DNA from: Phocaeicola_A sp963652075 | GTDB lineage: Bacteria > Bacteroidota > Bacteroidia > Bacteroidales > Bacteroidaceae | NCBI GenBank assembly: GCA_963652075.1 | Contig: CAVJRQ010000085.1 | Coordinates: forward strand, 1-64,000 | DNA: 64,000 nt | Direction of reading: 5' to 3' | Part shown: positions 24,297 through 33,364 of the stretch, one piece after another | Numbering within the stretch: position 1 is the stretch's first letter | Layout of the letters: each line of letters opens with the position of its first letter | Notes under the pieces: model-generated | Databases searched by the model: none | The model's input: only the letters and a program-made list of their open reading frames with translations | What the model was told of the DNA's origin: nothing | Made by a program: the position numbers and the translations under genes

Positions 24297-25319
24297 ATGG
24301 GACTGTTTTCGTTTACAAAAGAAATAGCCATTGACCTCGGTACCGCCAATACCATCATTACCTCGAACGGTAAGATTGTAGTGGACGAGCCGTCGGTGGT
24401 AGCACTCGACAAAATCACGGACAAGATGATTGCCGTGGGCGAGCGTGCAAAAATGATGTATGAGAAGGAGAATCCCGGCATACGTACCGTGAGACCTTTG
24501 CGCGACGGCGTGATTGCCGACTTCAACGCTTGTGAGCAGATGATGCGCGGACTCATCAAGAAAGTGAACATGGGTCACAGTCTCTTCTCGCCCTCCTTGC
24601 GGATGGTCATCGGTGTTCCTTCGGGCAGTACGGAAGTGGAACTGCGTGCCGTACGCGACTCCGCGGAGCATGCCGGCGGCCGCGACGTGTATCTGATTTT
24701 CGAGCCGATGGCATCGGCGGTCGGAATCGGACTGGACGTGGAAGGTGCCGTAGGTAACATGATTATCGATATAGGTGGCGGCTCGACGGAAATCGCCGTC
24801 ATCTCTTTGGGCGGTATCGTGACCAACAGCTCTATCCGTATCGCCGGTGATGACTTCACGGCGGATATCCAGGAGTACATGAGACGCCAACACAACGTGA
24901 AGGTCAGCGAACGTATGGCCGAGCGTATCAAGATATCCGTGGGGTCTGCCTTGACGGATTTGGGTGACGACGCACCGGAAGACTACGTCGTGCATGGCCC
25001 GAACTGCATCACCGCCCTGCCTATGGAAGTGCCCGTATGCTACCAGGAGATTGCGCACTGTCTGGAGAAATCCCTTGCCAAGATAGAGATGGCTGTGCTG
25101 AACGCCCTCGAGAATACGCCTCCTGAACTGTATGCCGACGTGGTACACAACGGAATCTATCTGTCCGGTGGCGGTGCGCTGTTGAGAGGTCTTGACAGAC
25201 GTTTGGAGGAGAAGATAAACATCCCGTTCCACATTGCGGACGACCCTCTGCACAGTGTGGCGAGAGGTACCGGCATCGCGTTGAAGAACATAGACAAGTT
25301 CTCTTTCCTGATGCGTTGA
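24297..25319 (+). CDS. mreB: Rod-shape-determining actin homologue MreB
   Basis: Cytoplasmic actin-like ATPase that orients lateral cell-wall synthesis. The 340-aa product contains the phosphate-1 loop IDLGTANTI, the phosphate-2 region IDIGGGSTEIAVI and the adenosine loop LSGGGALLRGL. It begins 17 bp after purH and heads mreB-mreC-mreD-PBP2-rodA. A strong 13-bp stem hairpin lies directly downstream, before mreC, which would let MreB be made in excess over the membrane components. Confidence 0.97.
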   Translation: MGLFSFTKEIAIDLGTANTIITSNGKIVVDEPSVVALDKITDKMIAVGERAKMMYEKENPGIRTVRPLRDGVIADFNACEQMMRGLIKKVNMGHSLFSPSLRMVIGVPSGSTEVELRAVRDSAEHAGGRDVYLIFEPMASAVGIGLDVEGAVGNMIIDIGGGSTEIAVISLGGIVTNSSIRIAGDDFTADIQEYMRRQHNVKVSERMAERIKISVGSALTDLGDDAPEDYVVHGPNCITALPMEVPVCYQEIAHCLEKSLAKIEMAVLNALENTPPELYADVVHNGIYLSGGGALLRGLDRRLEEKINIPFHIADDPLHSVARGTGIALKNIDKFSFLMR

Positions 25320-25350
25320 TGAAGGTGTCTGTCTAATGAGATTATAGTAG

Positions 25351-25381
25351 AAGCGAAATCGGGTCTTCCCCGATTTCGCTT
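25351..25381 (+). terminator. Strong hairpin between mreB and mreC
   Basis: AAGCGAAATCGGG (25351-25363) pairs perfectly with CCCGATTTCGCTT (25369-25381) around TCTTC. The trailing TTGTTGG is only weakly T-rich. It could act as a partial terminator or as a 3' stabiliser of the mreB message. Confidence 0.65.
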
Positions 25382-25406
25382 TGTTGGCAACTTAAAGTGG
25401 TGATTC

Positions 25407-26249
25407 GTGCGTACTCTGCTCAGTTTTTTTGTACAATACAACAACTGGTTTCTTTTCATCTTGCTGGAGGCTATCAGCTTTTGGATGTTGTTCAGTTTCA
25501 ACAACTATCAGGGTAGTGCGTATTTTTCTTCGGCAAACGGTCTCGTCGGGAATCTCCATGAGGCTTGTAGCGACGTTGCCTCCTATTTCAACTTGAAGAC
25601 AGTGAATGAACAGCTGATGGAGCGCAACCTGTCGCTCGAACAACAGATTGCGGCATTGCGCAGGGACTGTCTGATTCATCACCACGGAGATTCCGTTCAT
25701 GTAGACTCTCTGATGCAAGTCATCGAGAAGGAGTGTACCTTGATGGACGCAGAGGTGGTGGTGAACTCTATCCGGCGCACGGACAACTTCATCACGATAA
25801 ACAAAGGCGCGCTGGACGGTGTGAAAGAGGAGATGGGCGTTGTGGACGGCCGTGGCGTAGTGGGCATTGTCTACCATACCTCGCCCCACTACTCACTGGT
25901 GATTTCCGTGCTCAACAGCAAAGCGAGCATTAGCTGCAAAATCAGCGACTCCAACTATTTCGGCTACCTGAAGTGGGACGGCGGCGATTGCCGATACGCC
26001 AACCTGGTGGACATGCCCCGACACTCTATCTGTGAGGTGGGCGACACCATCGTAACCACGGGATTCACGCCCATCTTCCCCGAAGGGTTGATGGTGGGCA
26101 CGGTAGAGGAAATCTCCGATTCGCGTGACGGTCTCTCTTTCTTGTTGAAGGTAAGGCTCTCTACCGACTTTGGCCGTCTGAACCAAGTGAAAGTTGTCGC
26201 CCGCAAGAACATGGACGAACAGAAAGAGTTGCAGGAGCGGATTAAATGA
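25407..26249 (+). CDS. mreC: Rod-shape-determining protein MreC
   Basis: Bitopic inner-membrane protein of the elongation complex that contacts PBP2. The 280-aa product has one N-terminal transmembrane helix (about 10-30), a coiled-coil segment (about 60-85) and the beta-rich MreC core (115-265, with NKGALDGVKEEMGVVDGRGVVG). The frame begins with GTG or with the ATG-less VRTLLSFFV stretch at 25407, so the exact start is uncertain by a few codons. It is followed by mreD after 42 bp. Confidence 0.94.
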   Translation: MRTLLSFFVQYNNWFLFILLEAISFWMLFSFNNYQGSAYFSSANGLVGNLHEACSDVASYFNLKTVNEQLMERNLSLEQQIAALRRDCLIHHHGDSVHVDSLMQVIEKECTLMDAEVVVNSIRRTDNFITINKGALDGVKEEMGVVDGRGVVGIVYHTSPHYSLVISVLNSKASISCKISDSNYFGYLKWDGGDCRYANLVDMPRHSICEVGDTIVTTGFTPIFPEGLMVGTVEEISDSRDGLSFLLKVRLSTDFGRLNQVKVVARKNMDEQKELQERIK

Positions 26250-26291
26250 TATTCTACGGACGTGGAGGTATTTCTAAAAAATTAGCTAAAG

Positions 26292-26795
26292 ATGACGATT
26301 GATTCCCTCAAAAATATAGGATGGTTCCTGGCGCTTGTCCTTCTGCAGGCCATGATAATGAACCATATTTGCATCTTGGGTTACGCCAAGCCTTTGATAT
26401 ATGTTTACCTGATACTCGTCATCGGCAACACCACCTCGCGTCTTGCCCTCCTGCTTTGGGGATTCTGTCTGGGACTGGCGGTCGACATTTTCTCCAACAC
26501 CTTGGGACTTAACGCCGCGGCAACCACATTCCTGGCGTTCGTGCGTCCGGGACTGCTGAACCTCTTCGTTGCCCACGAGAGTTCGGACAATACCGTCTAT
26601 CCGGGTATCCAAAGCTTCGGCATCGGAAAGTTCTTCCGTTATGTGCTGATTGCGGTCTCCATCCATCACCTCCTTCTGTTTACACTGGAGTCATTCTCTT
26701 TCTTTGATTGGTTCTACCTGTTGGTGGCGACAGTCTCCAGTGCGCTGCTGACCACTCTGTGCGTGTTGGCTATCGACAGCATCAGTAAAAAGTGA
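26292..26795 (+). CDS. mreD: Rod-shape-determining protein MreD
   Basis: A 167-aa hydrophobic protein with about five transmembrane segments between mreC and the PBP2 gene. It contains the LVIGNTTSRLALLLWGFCLGLAVD-type region (about 40-62) seen in Bacteroidales MreD. Sequence conservation in this family is weak, so the call rests on topology plus operon position. MreD couples MreC to PBP2/RodA. Confidence 0.9.
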   Translation: MTIDSLKNIGWFLALVLLQAMIMNHICILGYAKPLIYVYLILVIGNTTSRLALLLWGFCLGLAVDIFSNTLGLNAAATTFLAFVRPGLLNLFVAHESSDNTVYPGIQSFGIGKFFRYVLIAVSIHHLLLFTLESFSFFDWFYLLVATVSSALLTTLCVLAIDSISKK

Positions 26796-26806
26796 CCCGT
26801 TGACCT

Positions 26807-28654
26807 ATGCGTGACTATAATCTTGAGAAAAGGAAATATGTCATTGGCGGCATCGTGGTTGCTGTCGTCCTCGTCTACATCCTGAGGCTCTTCACCCTCC
26901 AGATACTGAGTAACGACTACAAGCAATATGCGGACGGCAACGCCTTCCTCAACAAAGTGCTGTTCCCCGCACGAGGCGTCATCCATGACCGCAACGGGGA
27001 ATTGCTGGTGTATAACCAACCCGCCTACGACGTGATGGTCGTCATGAATGAGGTAGAAAACCTCGATACGCTGGACTTGTGTGAAACGCTGGACATTACG
27101 AAAGAACAGTTCATCCAGCGCATGAAGACCATCAAGAACCGCAATCTCAACCCCGGCTATTCGCGCTACACGGAGCAGGTGTTCGTCAACCAGCTGTCCG
27201 GTAAGGAGTTCGCCGTGTTCCAAGAGAAAGCGTTTCGCTTCAAAGGATTTACTACCCGCAAACGGAACATTCGCCAATACACCTGCAACGTAGGTGCTCA
27301 CGTACTGGGTGACATCGGTGAAGTCTCCAAGAGCGACATCGCGGATGACGACTATTACCGCATGGGCGACTACATCGGCAAACAGGGCGTGGAACGCTCG
27401 TATGAGAAACAGCTGCGTGGGGAGAAAGGCGCGGAGATTCTGCTCCGTGATGCACGTGGCCGTATCCAAGGCCACTATATGGACGGGGCGTTCGACAAGA
27501 CTCCCGTGCCGGGCAAGAACCTTACCTTGGGTCTGGACATTAAGCTGCAGCAACTGGGCGAGAGGCTACTCGAAGGGAAGATAGGAAGCATCGTAGCCAT
27601 AGAGCCCTCCACCGGTGAGATACTTTGCATGGTTTCCTCTCCCTCGTACGACCCCCATCTGATGATTGGCCGTCAACGGGGTGCCAATCACTTGGCAATG
27701 ACCCGTAACGCTTGGAAACCGTTGCTCAACCGAGCCGTGTCGGGAACCTATCCACCGGGGTCTACCTTCAAGACCTCGCAAGCCCTTACCTTCTTGCAGG
27801 AGGGGATTATAACCCCCGAAACGTGTTATCCCTGTTCAAACGGTTTCGTGTTCAAAGGTCTGCGTGTCGGTTGTCATGCCCACGGATCGCCCCTGCCGTT
27901 GGTGCCCGCTATCGCTACCTCGTGCAACGGCTATTTCTGCTGGGGACTCTACTATATGATGGGTGCCCGCAAGAAGTACGGCTCTGTGCAGAATGCCATG
28001 ACCACCTGGAAGGACTACATGGTCTCCATGGGCTTCGGCTATCAGTTGGGAGTGGACATCCCCGGCGAGAAGCGGGGAATGATTCCGAACGCCGACTATT
28101 ACGACAAGAACTACCGGGGTTCGTGGAATGGACTCACCATCATCAGTATTGCCATCGGTCAGGGTGAGGTGACGCTGACACCCCTTCAGATAGCCAACTT
28201 GGGAGCTACCATCGCCAACCGGGGCTACTACTACGTCCCTCACGTGGTGAAAGAGGTAGAGGACGGGGCGATTGACAGTATCTACCAAGTGCCTCACTAT
28301 ACCAAAGTGGAAAAGAAATACTACGAAGTGGTGGTCAACGGTATGCGCGAGGCCGTGTTGGGCGGAACCTGTCGGGGAGCCAATATCCCCGGCATCGAGG
28401 TGTGCGGAAAGACGGGTACGGCACAGAATAGGGGGCATGACCACTCCGTGTTCATGGGATTCGCCCCCAAGGACGACCCGAAGATAGCCATCGCCGTCTA
28501 TGTGGAGAATGGCGGTTTCGGAGCGGTCTATGGCGTACCCATCGGTGCTTTGATGATGGAGCAGTACCTCAACGGGGAACTCTCTCCGCAAAGCGAATTG
28601 AAAGCAACGGAATTCCAACAAAGGAGAATCATGTATGACAACAAGGAACGTTAG
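26807..28654 (+). CDS. mrdA: Penicillin-binding protein 2, elongasome transpeptidase
   Basis: Class B PBP that cross-links peptidoglycan during elongation, paired with RodA. The 615-aa chain has one N-terminal transmembrane helix (about 12-32), the PBP dimer domain (about 50-230) and the transpeptidase domain with SxxK as STFK (S319), SxN as SCN (about 370) and KTGT (K535). It begins 11 bp after mreD and overlaps rodA by 20 bp, consistent with coupled translation. Confidence 0.96.
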   Translation: MRDYNLEKRKYVIGGIVVAVVLVYILRLFTLQILSNDYKQYADGNAFLNKVLFPARGVIHDRNGELLVYNQPAYDVMVVMNEVENLDTLDLCETLDITKEQFIQRMKTIKNRNLNPGYSRYTEQVFVNQLSGKEFAVFQEKAFRFKGFTTRKRNIRQYTCNVGAHVLGDIGEVSKSDIADDDYYRMGDYIGKQGVERSYEKQLRGEKGAEILLRDARGRIQGHYMDGAFDKTPVPGKNLTLGLDIKLQQLGERLLEGKIGSIVAIEPSTGEILCMVSSPSYDPHLMIGRQRGANHLAMTRNAWKPLLNRAVSGTYPPGSTFKTSQALTFLQEGIITPETCYPCSNGFVFKGLRVGCHAHGSPLPLVPAIATSCNGYFCWGLYYMMGARKKYGSVQNAMTTWKDYMVSMGFGYQLGVDIPGEKRGMIPNADYYDKNYRGSWNGLTIISIAIGQGEVTLTPLQIANLGATIANRGYYYVPHVVKEVEDGAIDSIYQVPHYTKVEKKYYEVVVNGMREAVLGGTCRGANIPGIEVCGKTGTAQNRGHDHSVFMGFAPKDDPKIAIAVYVENGGFGAVYGVPIGALMMEQYLNGELSPQSELKATEFQQRRIMYDNKER

Positions 28655-30095
28655 TATATTCAAGTCGGTCGATTGGATAACCATTCTCATCTATCTGGCA
28701 CTGGTCATCTTCGGTTGGTTCAGCGTCTGCGGAGCCAGCTTCACTTACGAAGATATGGACTTCTTCTCGTTCGACACCCGTTCCGGGAAGCAACTGGTCT
28801 GGATTTTATGCTCTCTTGGTTTGGGCACGGTTTTGCTCATGATAGAGGAACGGGTCTATGAAGTCTTCTCCATTGTCTTCTACGTGGCGATGCTTTTCCT
28901 GCTGTTTGTCACGCCTTTTCTGGCGGAAGACACAAAGGGCTCCTACTCCTGGATAAAGTTCGGCCCCGTCAGTCTACAGCCTGCGGAGTTCGCCAAGTTT
29001 TCCACCGCTTTGATGGTGGCCAAGGTGATGTCGGTCTATGGCTTCACGCTCTCCAATTCCCGTTCGTTGCTGACCGTGGTCATGCTGGTACTGTTGCCCA
29101 TGGGACTGATAGTCCTGCAAAAGGAGACCGGATCGGCCTTGGTCTATCTGGCATTCTTCTTGATGCTCTACCGCGAAGGCATGTCCGGGGCATTCCTCTT
29201 CTTCGGTGTCTGTCTGGCGACCTATTTCATTGTGGGTGTCCGGTTCTCCGAAGTCCCGTTGACCGAGGTCGTCCCTACGGCGTTGGGCACGTTCGCCGTG
29301 ATGCTGATGATACCCTGCTTCACGGCAGGACTTATGTGGGTCTACACTAAAGAAAAGTCCCAAGCGCGCATCTCCTTGTCCGTCACGTTACTTGTCACCT
29401 TGTTGGCTTTCCTGATAGCCCAGTATGTGATTCCCTTTGACTTGATGTGGGTGCAACTGGCCATCTGTGTCGGGTGGGTGGTCTACTTGTTGGTGCTGAG
29501 TGTGAAGAAACACAGGAAATCCTTTGCGCTCATCTCCCTGTTCACGGTAGTCTCCGCTCTCTTCTTTTTCTCCAACGACATTGTGTTCAACAAGGTTTTG
29601 CAGCCGCACCAACAGATGCGTATCAAGGTGGTGTTGGGTATGGAACAGGACTTGGCCGGTGCCGGCTACAACGTGAACCAATCCAAGATTGCCATTGGGT
29701 CGGGCGGCTTTCTGGGGAAAGGATTCCGCAATGGAACACAGACCAAACTGAAATACGTGCCCGAGCAGGACACGGACTTCATCTTCTGTACCGTGGGTGA
29801 GGAGGAGGGCTTTGTAGGTTCCGCAGCCGTGCTGATACTCTATATGTTCCTCATCATACGGCTGATAGCGATGGCGGAGCGACAGAACACTACATTCGGC
29901 AGGGTGTACGGCTATTCGGTAGCCAGCATTTTCTTCTTCCACCTGTTTATTAATATAGGTATGGTGCTCGGATTGACCCCGGTGATAGGCATCCCGTTGC
30001 CGTTCTTCAGCTACGGAGGTTCTTCGCTGTGGGGCTTCACTATCCTGCTGTTTGTCTTCTTGCGGATAGACATAGAGAACAAGAACTCCCTTTGA
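28635..30095 (+). CDS. rodA: Rod-shape glycosyltransferase RodA (SEDS family)
   Basis: Polymerises lipid II into glycan strands together with PBP2. The 486-aa polytopic protein has about ten transmembrane segments and SEDS signatures such as KFGPVSLQPAEFAKF (about 114-128), the QKETGSALVYL stretch and the C-terminal PFFSYGGSS motif. It is longer than E. coli RodA (370 aa) owing to extra hydrophobic sequence in the middle (about 215-310), common in Bacteroidales. It is the last gene of the operon, and the gldH gene converges on it 22 bp away. Confidence 0.95.
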   Translation: MTTRNVSIFKSVDWITILIYLALVIFGWFSVCGASFTYEDMDFFSFDTRSGKQLVWILCSLGLGTVLLMIEERVYEVFSIVFYVAMLFLLFVTPFLAEDTKGSYSWIKFGPVSLQPAEFAKFSTALMVAKVMSVYGFTLSNSRSLLTVVMLVLLPMGLIVLQKETGSALVYLAFFLMLYREGMSGAFLFFGVCLATYFIVGVRFSEVPLTEVVPTALGTFAVMLMIPCFTAGLMWVYTKEKSQARISLSVTLLVTLLAFLIAQYVIPFDLMWVQLAICVGWVVYLLVLSVKKHRKSFALISLFTVVSALFFFSNDIVFNKVLQPHQQMRIKVVLGMEQDLAGAGYNVNQSKIAIGSGGFLGKGFRNGTQTKLKYVPEQDTDFIFCTVGEEEGFVGSAAVLILYMFLIIRLIAMAERQNTTFGRVYGYSVASIFFFHLFINIGMVLGLTPVIGIPLPFFSYGGSSLWGFTILLFVFLRIDIENKNSL

Positions 30096-30117
30096 GAACG
30101 GCATCATCGGGGATTGG

Positions 30118-30603
30118 CTACTCCTTCTTGGTTAGCCGGATTCCCGCATCGTGGATGCCCGTGAGTCGCCCCTTCTTCATGTAGTGCGCCAGTTTGATGC
30201 GCACGTCGTGCCGCTTGCTGAGATGCAACGTTTTCACATGATGCGTGGTCTGGTAATAGCGGTTAAGCCCCGAACCGACATACCTGCCCTTGTCGTTGAC
30301 CAACTGGCACTGCAACGTGTCGCTCTCGAAACGGAGCGAATCGGCGTTGTTGGCGTAGACAACCAGCCAAAGGTCTTTGAACTTCAGTTCCGGCGTGTTG
30401 CGCAGCTCCACCTGCAGGTCGTAGTCCCCCTCTTCAATAGCCTCCTTGGAAAGGTCGAAGACGAGTGTATCACTCTTGTTCCAACCCTCTTCGCCGAACG
30501 TTTGAAAAGAGTGATACAGACAATCCGGTTGGCACGAAGCCAACAACCCGGCTGTAAGAAGAATGGCGTTAGCCGTTAGCAGGCTCTTGGCTTTTCTGCG
30601 CAT
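30118..30603 (-). CDS. gldH: GldH-family lipoprotein
   Basis: A 161-aa lipoprotein: basic N-terminus (MRRKAKS), hydrophobic core and the lipobox LLASC (Cys at about 24), followed by an all-beta domain with DTLVFDL and LRNTPELKFKDLWL. It matches GldH, first defined in gliding Flavobacterium, and is kept in non-gliding Bacteroides where its role is unclear. I start at 30603 so that the signal peptide is correct; the frame is open further upstream. It overlaps the 3' end of ricT by 35 bp. Confidence 0.85.
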   Translation of the reverse strand: MRRKAKSLLTANAILLTAGLLASCQPDCLYHSFQTFGEEGWNKSDTLVFDLSKEAIEEGDYDLQVELRNTPELKFKDLWLVVYANNADSLRFESDTLQCQLVNDKGRYVGSGLNRYYQTTHHVKTLHLSKRHDVRIKLAHYMKKGRLTGIHDAGIRLTKKE

Positions 30604-32032
30604 TGTCTTTGTCGTTTCGGTTGTTCTCACGCCGCTCGTTCGGTTGTTGGCGAGGCCGTTTCGCTTCGTGATTGCCATGGTTGCCCGGACGATTCCCGTT
30701 GTGGGGCTGTTGGCTACGTCCCTCTCCGTTCCGTTGTCCCTTTGGCTGTTGGGGTTTGCCGCCCTGTTGAGGCCTGTCTCCTTGTTGGGGTTTGCCGCCC
30801 TGCTGGGGTCTGTCTCCCTGTTGGGGCTTTCCGCCTTGCTGCGGTCTGTTACCCTGTCGCGGCTGTTGCTCTTTGGCCTGTTGCGGATTGTTGGCCGCCC
30901 GGTTGTTGTCCGGCTGGTTGGGTTTGTTGCCGTTTTTCTTCTTTTTCTTCCGGTTGGCGTTCTTGCTCCGGTCGAATCGGGTCACGCTCTCTTGCTCCAA
31001 CAGGTCTATCGGACGCTTCGGTTCGTTGTGGCCGCTCTCCTCGCTGAGACTCTCCGGTTTCTGTCCCTTACGGTTCATGTTGAGCACCTCAAACGCCCTT
31101 TTCCCGGAAATAGTCACCAAGTTGGCCGCGAAATTCTTGTCGGTAGAGTAGGTGATTTCGCCTTTCAGTATGTCCGCCTTGAAGAAGTAGAACGTGCCGT
31201 CCGCCGTCTCCAAGGTAACTTCCTTGGAAGGCATCTTCTTCTGACATTCCACATAGGAGTCCACCTCGTAGTTGAGGCAGCATTTCAGCTTGGCGCACTG
31301 CCCAGCCAATTTCTGCGGATTGAGCGAAATGTCCTGAATGCGCGCCGCGTTGGTGGAGACGGAGATGAAACTCGTCATCCAGGTGGCGCAGCAGAGTTCC
31401 CGTCCGCAGGGACCGATACCGCCTATGCGTCCCGCCTCTTGCCGGGCACCGATCTGCTTCATCTCGATGCGCACTTTGAAAGCGTCCGCCAGCACCTTTA
31501 TCAGCTGCCGGAAGTCCACGCGCTCGTCGGCGATGTAGTAGAAGATGGCCTTGTTGCCGTCCCCCTGGTACTCCACGTCGCCAATCTTCATGTTCAGCTT
31601 CAGGTCGGCGGCAATCTGCCGTGACCGTATCATGGTATCGTGCTCCTTGGCTTTCGCCTCCTCGTACTTCTCCAAGTCCACCGGTTTGGCTTTCCGGTAG
31701 ATGCGCTTTATCTCCGCGTCGTGTTTCAGGTTCGCCTTCTTTATCTGTAGCGGCACCAACCGTCCGGTGAGCGTCACCGTGCCGATGTCATGTCCGGGAC
31801 TTGCCTCCACGGCCACCACGTCGCCCTTTTCCAACTTCAGGTTGTTGCTGTTGCGGTAATATCCTTTTCGCGTATTCTTGAATTGCACTTCCACCATGTC
31901 GCACAGCTCGCTGTTCCCGGGCACGTCGGCAAGCCAGTCGTAGGTGTTCAGCTTGTTGTCCTGCCGTCCGCAGCCTTTTGCGCTAAGGTTTCCGCTTCCG
32001 TTCTTCAGTATGAAATCTGTCATCTCTTTCAA
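30569..32032 (-). CDS. ricT: RicT/YaaT-like PSP1-domain protein with low-complexity tail
   Basis: A 487-aa cytoplasmic protein. Its PSP1 C-terminal domain core (about 90-300) holds the cysteine pairs GPCGRELCC and CAKLKCC that bind iron-sulphur in RicT/YaaT, a factor of the Ric complex acting with RNase Y in Bacillus. From about residue 340 the chain becomes basic and then strongly Gln/Gly/Pro/Asn-rich, with hexapeptides such as GGKPQQ and GDRPQQ, ending in KRPRQQPNERRENNRND. This tail is probably disordered and may bind RNA. It is 7 bp after holB and overlaps gldH. Confidence 0.88.
   Translation of the reverse strand: MKEMTDFILKNGSGNLSAKGCGRQDNKLNTYDWLADVPGNSELCDMVEVQFKNTRKGYYRNSNNLKLEKGDVVAVEASPGHDIGTVTLTGRLVPLQIKKANLKHDAEIKRIYRKAKPVDLEKYEEAKAKEHDTMIRSRQIAADLKLNMKIGDVEYQGDGNKAIFYYIADERVDFRQLIKVLADAFKVRIEMKQIGARQEAGRIGGIGPCGRELCCATWMTSFISVSTNAARIQDISLNPQKLAGQCAKLKCCLNYEVDSYVECQKKMPSKEVTLETADGTFYFFKADILKGEITYSTDKNFAANLVTISGKRAFEVLNMNRKGQKPESLSEESGHNEPKRPIDLLEQESVTRFDRSKNANRKKKKKNGNKPNQPDNNRAANNPQQAKEQQPRQGNRPQQGGKPQQGDRPQQGGKPQQGDRPQQGGKPQQPKGQRNGEGRSQQPHNGNRPGNHGNHEAKRPRQQPNERRENNRNDKDNAQKSQEPANG
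30746..30850. repeat. 18-bp tandem repeat encoding GGKPQQ/GDRPQQ in ricT
   Basis: About five or six near-identical 18-bp units, read on the reverse strand, encode alternating GGKPQQ and GDRPQQ hexapeptides. Such in-frame repeats can change copy number without breaking the gene. Confidence 0.8.
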
Positions 32033-32039
32033 TTATATG

Positions 32040-33161
32040 TTATTGTTTAATCAGCACAATCATCTTCAGCGAGAAGTCGAAGAATACCATCTTCGCGTTC
32101 ACGTTGTGTTCGATATGCCGTTGTGCTTCGTTTAATTCGTCCATAATGCCGATGGCGTTGCGCTCGTTGACGAACGGGGAGAACCGCTGCGCGAACTCCT
32201 TCTCTTCGCGGTTCATGTACGAGAGGGCTTCCTGATGGAAGTTGTAGATGAAGTTCTCGCGAATCATCCGCTGGCAGTAGGAGAGGAAGTTCTTTTGCCG
32301 TTCGCGTCCGATGCCCGCCAATTGCTCGCTCCATGCCTTCATCTCCTTCACTTTGCGCTGGTAGGCCAACCGCATCAGACTGACAAACCAGTCAAAGAAA
32401 GCCTTGTTCTCATCGTTCAGGTGAAAGGCTTCCAGAGCCTTGATGAAGTCACCTCCCGAGGCATGCGCAATGAACCGTGCGTCGTCCTGTCCCAACCCGT
32501 ACTTCCGTTCCAGCGTGGTCTCAATCTCCCTCTCGTCGATGCGGGGGAAGTTGATGCACTGCGTACGGCTCCGGATTGTCGCCAACAATAAGTCCGGATT
32601 CTCGGATACCAATATGATTACCGTCTGTGTGGGAGGTTCTTCCAGTATTTTCAGCAGCTTGTTGGAGCAGGACTCGTTCATCTTCTCGGGCAGCCAGACA
32701 ATCATGACCTTGTATCCTCCCTCGAACGACTTCAATGAGAGCTTTCGCAGGATTTCTCCACTCTCTTTCTCGTAAATCATGGCTTGCTGGTTCTCCGCGC
32801 CCATCTCCTTCAACCAATGGTTCAGGTTGAAGTAGGGCGACTTGGTCACCAAGTTGCGCCATTCGCTGATATAGTCGTCGCTGACGGGAGCCTCCTTCCC
32901 TTTCTTTATCACCGGAAAGACGAAGTGAAGGTCGGGGTGCGCCAGCTTGTTGAACTGCATACACGACGGACAGGTGCCGCAAGCGTCCTCCGCAGTCCGG
33001 TTGGAACAACAGAGGTAGCGCGCGTAGGCAATGGCAAGCGGCAGCTTGCCTGTACCCTCCGGACCGCAAAGCAACCGGGCGTGAGGAACACGCCCTTCGC
33101 TTACCTCCAGGATGAACCGCTTGATAATCTCTTCTTGTCCGACTATATCTCTAAAGAACAT
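32040..33161 (-). CDS. holB: DNA polymerase III subunit delta prime
   Basis: Clamp-loader subunit of the replicative polymerase. The 373-aa protein starts with the RFC-like FRDIVGQE, has a P-loop GPEGTGK (K39, followed by LPLA rather than T/S), and a four-cysteine zinc module (within CCSNRTAEDACGTCPSC, about 50-66). The SRT-like motif occurs as SRTQCINFPR. It is first of the holB-ricT-gldH cluster, divergent from the response-regulator gene. The K-L at the end of the P-loop suggests a non-ATP-hydrolysing subunit, as known for delta prime. Confidence 0.92.
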   Translation of the reverse strand: MFFRDIVGQEEIIKRFILEVSEGRVPHARLLCGPEGTGKLPLAIAYARYLCCSNRTAEDACGTCPSCMQFNKLAHPDLHFVFPVIKKGKEAPVSDDYISEWRNLVTKSPYFNLNHWLKEMGAENQQAMIYEKESGEILRKLSLKSFEGGYKVMIVWLPEKMNESCSNKLLKILEEPPTQTVIILVSENPDLLLATIRSRTQCINFPRIDEREIETTLERKYGLGQDDARFIAHASGGDFIKALEAFHLNDENKAFFDWFVSLMRLAYQRKVKEMKAWSEQLAGIGRERQKNFLSYCQRMIRENFIYNFHQEALSYMNREEKEFAQRFSPFVNERNAIGIMDELNEAQRHIEHNVNAKMVFFDFSLKMIVLIKQ

Positions 33162-33204
33162 GTGCTATCGTCTTGTTAAATTGGAGCATACGCCCATCTA
33201 TCTG

Positions 33205-33212
33205 CAAAAATA
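33205..33212 (-). promoter_or_regulatory. -7 box of the holB-ricT-gldH transcript
   Basis: Reverse-strand TATTTTTG (complement of 33205-33212), 44 bp upstream of the holB start. Confidence 0.5.
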
Positions 33213-33328
33213 CTGAAATCGGGCTAAACCTTAGACAAAAACAGGAAAAAACTTGCGACCTGTCTTCAAACACGCCATTGTAACACCTTTTTAATGCGTT
33301 GGATGGGGTGATGTTTGAATTACATTGC

Positions 33329-33336
33329 TAACTTTG
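33329..33336 (+). promoter_or_regulatory. -7 box of the two-component operon
   Basis: TAACTTTG matches TAnnTTTG, 28 bp before the response-regulator start. A TTGG at 33299-33302 is a distant -33 candidate (26-bp gap). Confidence 0.5.
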
Positions 33337-33364
33337 TCACCGGATTCTTTTTTGAAGTACAGCG

